A DNA stretch of 45,656 nt from Clostridia bacterium (GTDB lineage: Bacteria; Bacillota; Clostridia; Acetivibrionales; JAFADI01), in assembly GCA_026417615.1 (NCBI GenBank), contig JAOACY010000031.1:1-45656 (forward strand), given 5' to 3'. The notes beneath the pieces were generated by a model. The model had not been told where the DNA came from and searched no databases. It worked only from the letters and a program-made list of their open reading frames with translations. Both the position numbers and the translations under genes were made by a program. Positions 43,626 through 45,656 of this stretch are shown one piece after another (the stretch's first letter is position 1; each line of letters begins with the position of its first letter).

Positions 43626-44226
43626 ATGGTTTGTAATCGTCTCCAATTTTAACCGTTACATCAAACCTGGAATTAGCAACAGGCCACTTGGTAACGGTTC
43701 CGGCCTTAAGTATTTTCTGAATTTCCGCGCCTGCCTTCTTGTCGTTTCTTTCAATAATTATAGTCTTAACAGGCTGGCTTGACTTCCCATTGCCTGCACT
43801 CACTTCATACCCGCTGGCTTCAAGTGTTGACTTTATTTCCTCAGCCAGGTTCTTTATACCCGAATAGTTAATCACTTCCACAGATATTTTCTCTTTCAAC
43901 CGAGCGTCATCCTGGTGATTAACTGGCGGGCCCTCATCCTTCATCGGATCAGGCACATTTTTCCCCTTGGCTGTGTTCTCCGTCAGTACACCGGGAGATC
44001 TTTTATACTTCAAAGTTTCATAATCCTCCGTCTCTTTATCCTTTTCACTGACTTGAGGCTTTTCAGCCGAGGGCTTGGAGGCAGTTTCCTGCACTGCAAC
44101 CGGCACATCCTTCTGAAAAACTCTTGAATCCTTAAAAAAATTCATGGTAACAATTATTCCCATGGTAATAACCAAAAAACTTCCTGTTATCAAAAACACA
44201 AGGTTAAAGTACAGCTTCCTGTCCAT
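43624..44226 (-). CDS. Membrane-anchored LytR_C-domain protein lacking the LCP catalytic domain
   Basis: The 200-residue product has one N-terminal membrane helix (about 8-29), a long polar linker rich in Lys, Glu and Pro (about 32-110), and a C-terminal LytR_C domain (about 111-195: ISVEVINYSGIKNLAEEIKSTLEASGYEV). The LytR-CpsA-Psr phosphotransferase domain that normally lies between helix and LytR_C is absent. In many Clostridia a full LytR-type gene occupies this place between yqeK and rsfS. It is probably an envelope protein on the outer membrane face. It starts 19 bp after the yqeK stop. Confidence 0.8.
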   Translation of the reverse strand: MDRKLYFNLVFLITGSFLVITMGIIVTMNFFKDSRVFQKDVPVAVQETASKPSAEKPQVSEKDKETEDYETLKYKRSPGVLTENTAKGKNVPDPMKDEGPPVNHQDDARLKEKISVEVINYSGIKNLAEEIKSTLEASGYEVSAGNGKSSQPVKTIIIERNDKKAGAEIQKILKAGTVTKWPVANSRFDVTVKIGDDYKP

Positions 44227-44245
44227 AGCTTATTGCCCTTTCGTT

Positions 44246-44830
44246 TCATAATTTGCCTGCGTTTATCTTTCTCTCAAGAATAAGGTGATTTCTTGCGTCA
44301 ATTGTGTCCGGATGTATTAAGGTTCCCTTGTTCAGTACATGCTTTATAGTCCTTTCAAGGGACAGCTCCACAGCAGCATTGATATCTTCACAGGCCAAGC
44401 TTCGAATTTCTTCCACTCCAGGGAAAATCCTGCCTGGCTCAATACTGTCGGCTATAAACACAATTTTATTAAGAAGGCTCATATTTCTGCAGCCTGTTGT
44501 ATGAAACCTTATAGATTTTAAAATCTCCTGATCATGTATTCCATATGTATGCCTGGCCAGCTCCGCACCCAGCATCGCGTGAAGAAGCTCCGGCTGAAAA
44601 CGGCAGATATCATCCAGCTTGACATTATACCGTTCACACTGCTTTATAAGCTCATCATCTGTAATATCTCTGGCACAGTCGTGCAGCAAGCCGGCAAGCG
44701 CCGCCTTTGCAGAATCTTCTCCATGCTTCTTTGCCAGACTTTCCGAGACTTGCATTACGTTAATTGAATGTAAATACCTTTTTGGTGTCAATATTGTTTC
44801 CAGCTTCTTTTTTATTTCTTCGATGCCCAT
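44246..44830 (-). CDS. yqeK: YqeK family HD-domain diadenosine tetraphosphatase
   Basis: The 194-residue product has the HD-domain metal ligands of YqeK: RYLHSINV, GLLHDCARD (HD pair), HAMLGAELA, IRFHTTG and ADSIEPGR. The family hydrolyses Ap4A symmetrically to ADP. Its ATG shares a base with the nadD stop (TAATG), so the two are translationally coupled. The order nadD-yqeK-rsfS is conserved in Firmicutes. Confidence 0.95.
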   Translation of the reverse strand: MGIEEIKKKLETILTPKRYLHSINVMQVSESLAKKHGEDSAKAALAGLLHDCARDITDDELIKQCERYNVKLDDICRFQPELLHAMLGAELARHTYGIHDQEILKSIRFHTTGCRNMSLLNKIVFIADSIEPGRIFPGVEEIRSLACEDINAAVELSLERTIKHVLNKGTLIHPDTIDARNHLILERKINAGKL

Positions 44831-45447
44831 TATTTGTATAGCCCATTCCTTTTTATATATTCCTCAACACTTTCAGGTACAAGGTACTTGATTGATTCTC
44901 CCTTGGCAAGCTTTTCCCTTATATATGTCGACGATATATCTATCACGGGAACGTCAACATTATGAATTTTTGCCATATATTCTGACGTTAAACGTCTGAT
45001 TTGGTTCCGGTATGTTTCTTTTTCAAAACCGGGTCTCATTACAGCTGCAAACTCACACAGGGTAAAAACCTTTTTAAAATCGCGCCAGTTAACAAGGTCA
45101 CGAACCACATCCGCGCCTATTATGAAAAAAAGCTTTGTACTGTCGCCATATAAAGACTTAAGCTGCTGCAGCGTGTCAACAGTGTATGTATAACCTTCCC
45201 GCTCAATTTCCATTTCAGATACACAAAATGCTGAATTTGAGCCTATTGCACATTTTATCATGTTAAGCCTGTGTTCTGCCGATGCAATCTTTAGCTTATC
45301 TTTGTGAGGGGGATGGCCCGACGGTATAAACAAAATACTATCCAGCTTGAGCTTTTCCCTCACCTCCTCCGCTATAATCAAATGCCCGTTGTGCACAGGG
45401 TCGAAGGTTCCGCCCATAATTCCAATACTACTGCATATTTCCTTCAT
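44830..45447 (-). CDS. nadD: Nicotinate-nucleotide adenylyltransferase
   Basis: The product is about 205 residues, with the adenylyltransferase motif GIMGGTFDPVHNGHL (HNGH ATP site), the conserved FIPSGHPPHK, FIIGADVVRDLVNW and the C-terminal ISSTYIREKLAKGESIKYLVPESVEEYI (ISST.IR motif). It makes nicotinate adenine dinucleotide for NAD synthesis. ATG at 45447 is chosen, with AAGG eight bases upstream; the frame can extend to 45495 but without a site. It is the first visible gene of the operon; the usual Firmicute neighbours obgE and yhbY are not seen within this window. Confidence 0.95.
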   Translation of the reverse strand: MKEICSSIGIMGGTFDPVHNGHLIIAEEVREKLKLDSILFIPSGHPPHKDKLKIASAEHRLNMIKCAIGSNSAFCVSEMEIEREGYTYTVDTLQQLKSLYGDSTKLFFIIGADVVRDLVNWRDFKKVFTLCEFAAVMRPGFEKETYRNQIRRLTSEYMAKIHNVDVPVIDISSTYIREKLAKGESIKYLVPESVEEYIKRNGLYK

Positions 45448-45632
45448 TTTCAATACCTTGTTTTTAAAATTATTTATGCTTTTAAGACAGAGCAATATCG
45501 TAATTATTTTAGCATAATACTTGAGAGTTAAAAGTTCTTACCAGAACTTACATATGTAAATAAGCTTGAAACAAAGGGTCAACCCTTGGTAGATTAATGT
45601 TGCTGAGACAAAATCTAAGGGGGTCAAGAACA

Positions 45633-45656
45633 ATGCTCAAGCTTATAGATGGAATT
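45633..45656 (+). CDS. Possible start of a gene cut by the window end
   Basis: An ATG at 45633 follows AAGGGGG by nine bases and opens a frame (MLKLIDGI) that runs off the window. A loose promoter (TTGAAA, 18-bp spacer, TAGATT) lies about 45568-45597. Only eight codons are visible, so the product cannot be named. It would be divergent from nadD. Confidence 0.35.

Overview
The window looks like a chromosomal segment of an endospore-forming, low-to-moderate GC Firmicute of class Clostridia. The evidence is an alpha/beta-type SASP gene, the PrkA-YhbH-SpoVR set, a GerM-domain lipoprotein, DacF-like carboxypeptidases, a T-box before thrS, strong AGGAGG-type ribosome sites and frequent TTG/GTG starts. 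A cellulolytic-type Clostridium relative is a guess only. There is no transposase, integrase, phage gene or CRISPR array; almost everything reads as housekeeping or sporulation core.

Layout. 1-1980 (+): end of a reduced Tad-like pilus locus (F-domain membrane protein, Flp-like pilin, two TadE/TadG-like pseudopilins). 1983-3923 (-): a 93-aa unknown, an HTH-methyltransferase fusion, tRNA-Thr(CGU) and a Uma2-fold protein. 3939-8495 (-): prkA-yhbH-spoVR. 8741-17187: a membrane protein with extracytoplasmic beta domains, TrpB2, an orphan anti-sigma-type ATPase, a DUF4080 radical-SAM protein apparently expressed from a leaderless mRNA, a DacF-type carboxypeptidase and a FapA (DUF342) protein. 17188-17550: an intergenic region holding six tandem perfect hairpins. 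17551-25854: glycolipid-type glycosyltransferase, uracil permease with a PyrR attenuator, SASP, a potassium uptake operon (two TrkA subunits plus a TrkH/KtrB channel), DUF421-DUF4363, and a Ca2+/Na+ exchanger. 25999-29453: tRNA-Val(GAC), HAD phosphatase, L,D-transpeptidase, acyl-CoA synthetase. 29481-31943 (-): metY and cysK. 32178-36543 (-): polysaccharide deacetylase, folA, thyA, thrS with T-box. 36921-40469: small membrane protein, GerM-domain lipoprotein, ComEA-like protein, second carboxypeptidase. 40552-45447 (-): nadD-yqeK-lytR_C-rsfS-leuS.

The genes fall into functional groups: sporulation and germination (prkA, yhbH, spoVR, SASP, gerM), envelope (dacF x2, L,D-transpeptidase, deacetylase, glycosyltransferase, LytR_C), sulfur amino acids (metY, cysK), thymidylate/folate (thyA, folA), and ribosome/tRNA/NAD (leuS, rsfS, yqeK, nadD).

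The least explained content is intergenic: (i) the hairpin array at 17300-17509, flanked by a 10-bp direct repeat; (ii) a roughly 190-bp element at 30434-30630 with imperfect terminal inverted repeats and at least three partial relatives in this window (32051-32145, 33231-33284, 43557-43625); (iii) a long interrupted hairpin in the leuS leader (43020-43108). All comparisons were done by eye; no database search was possible.
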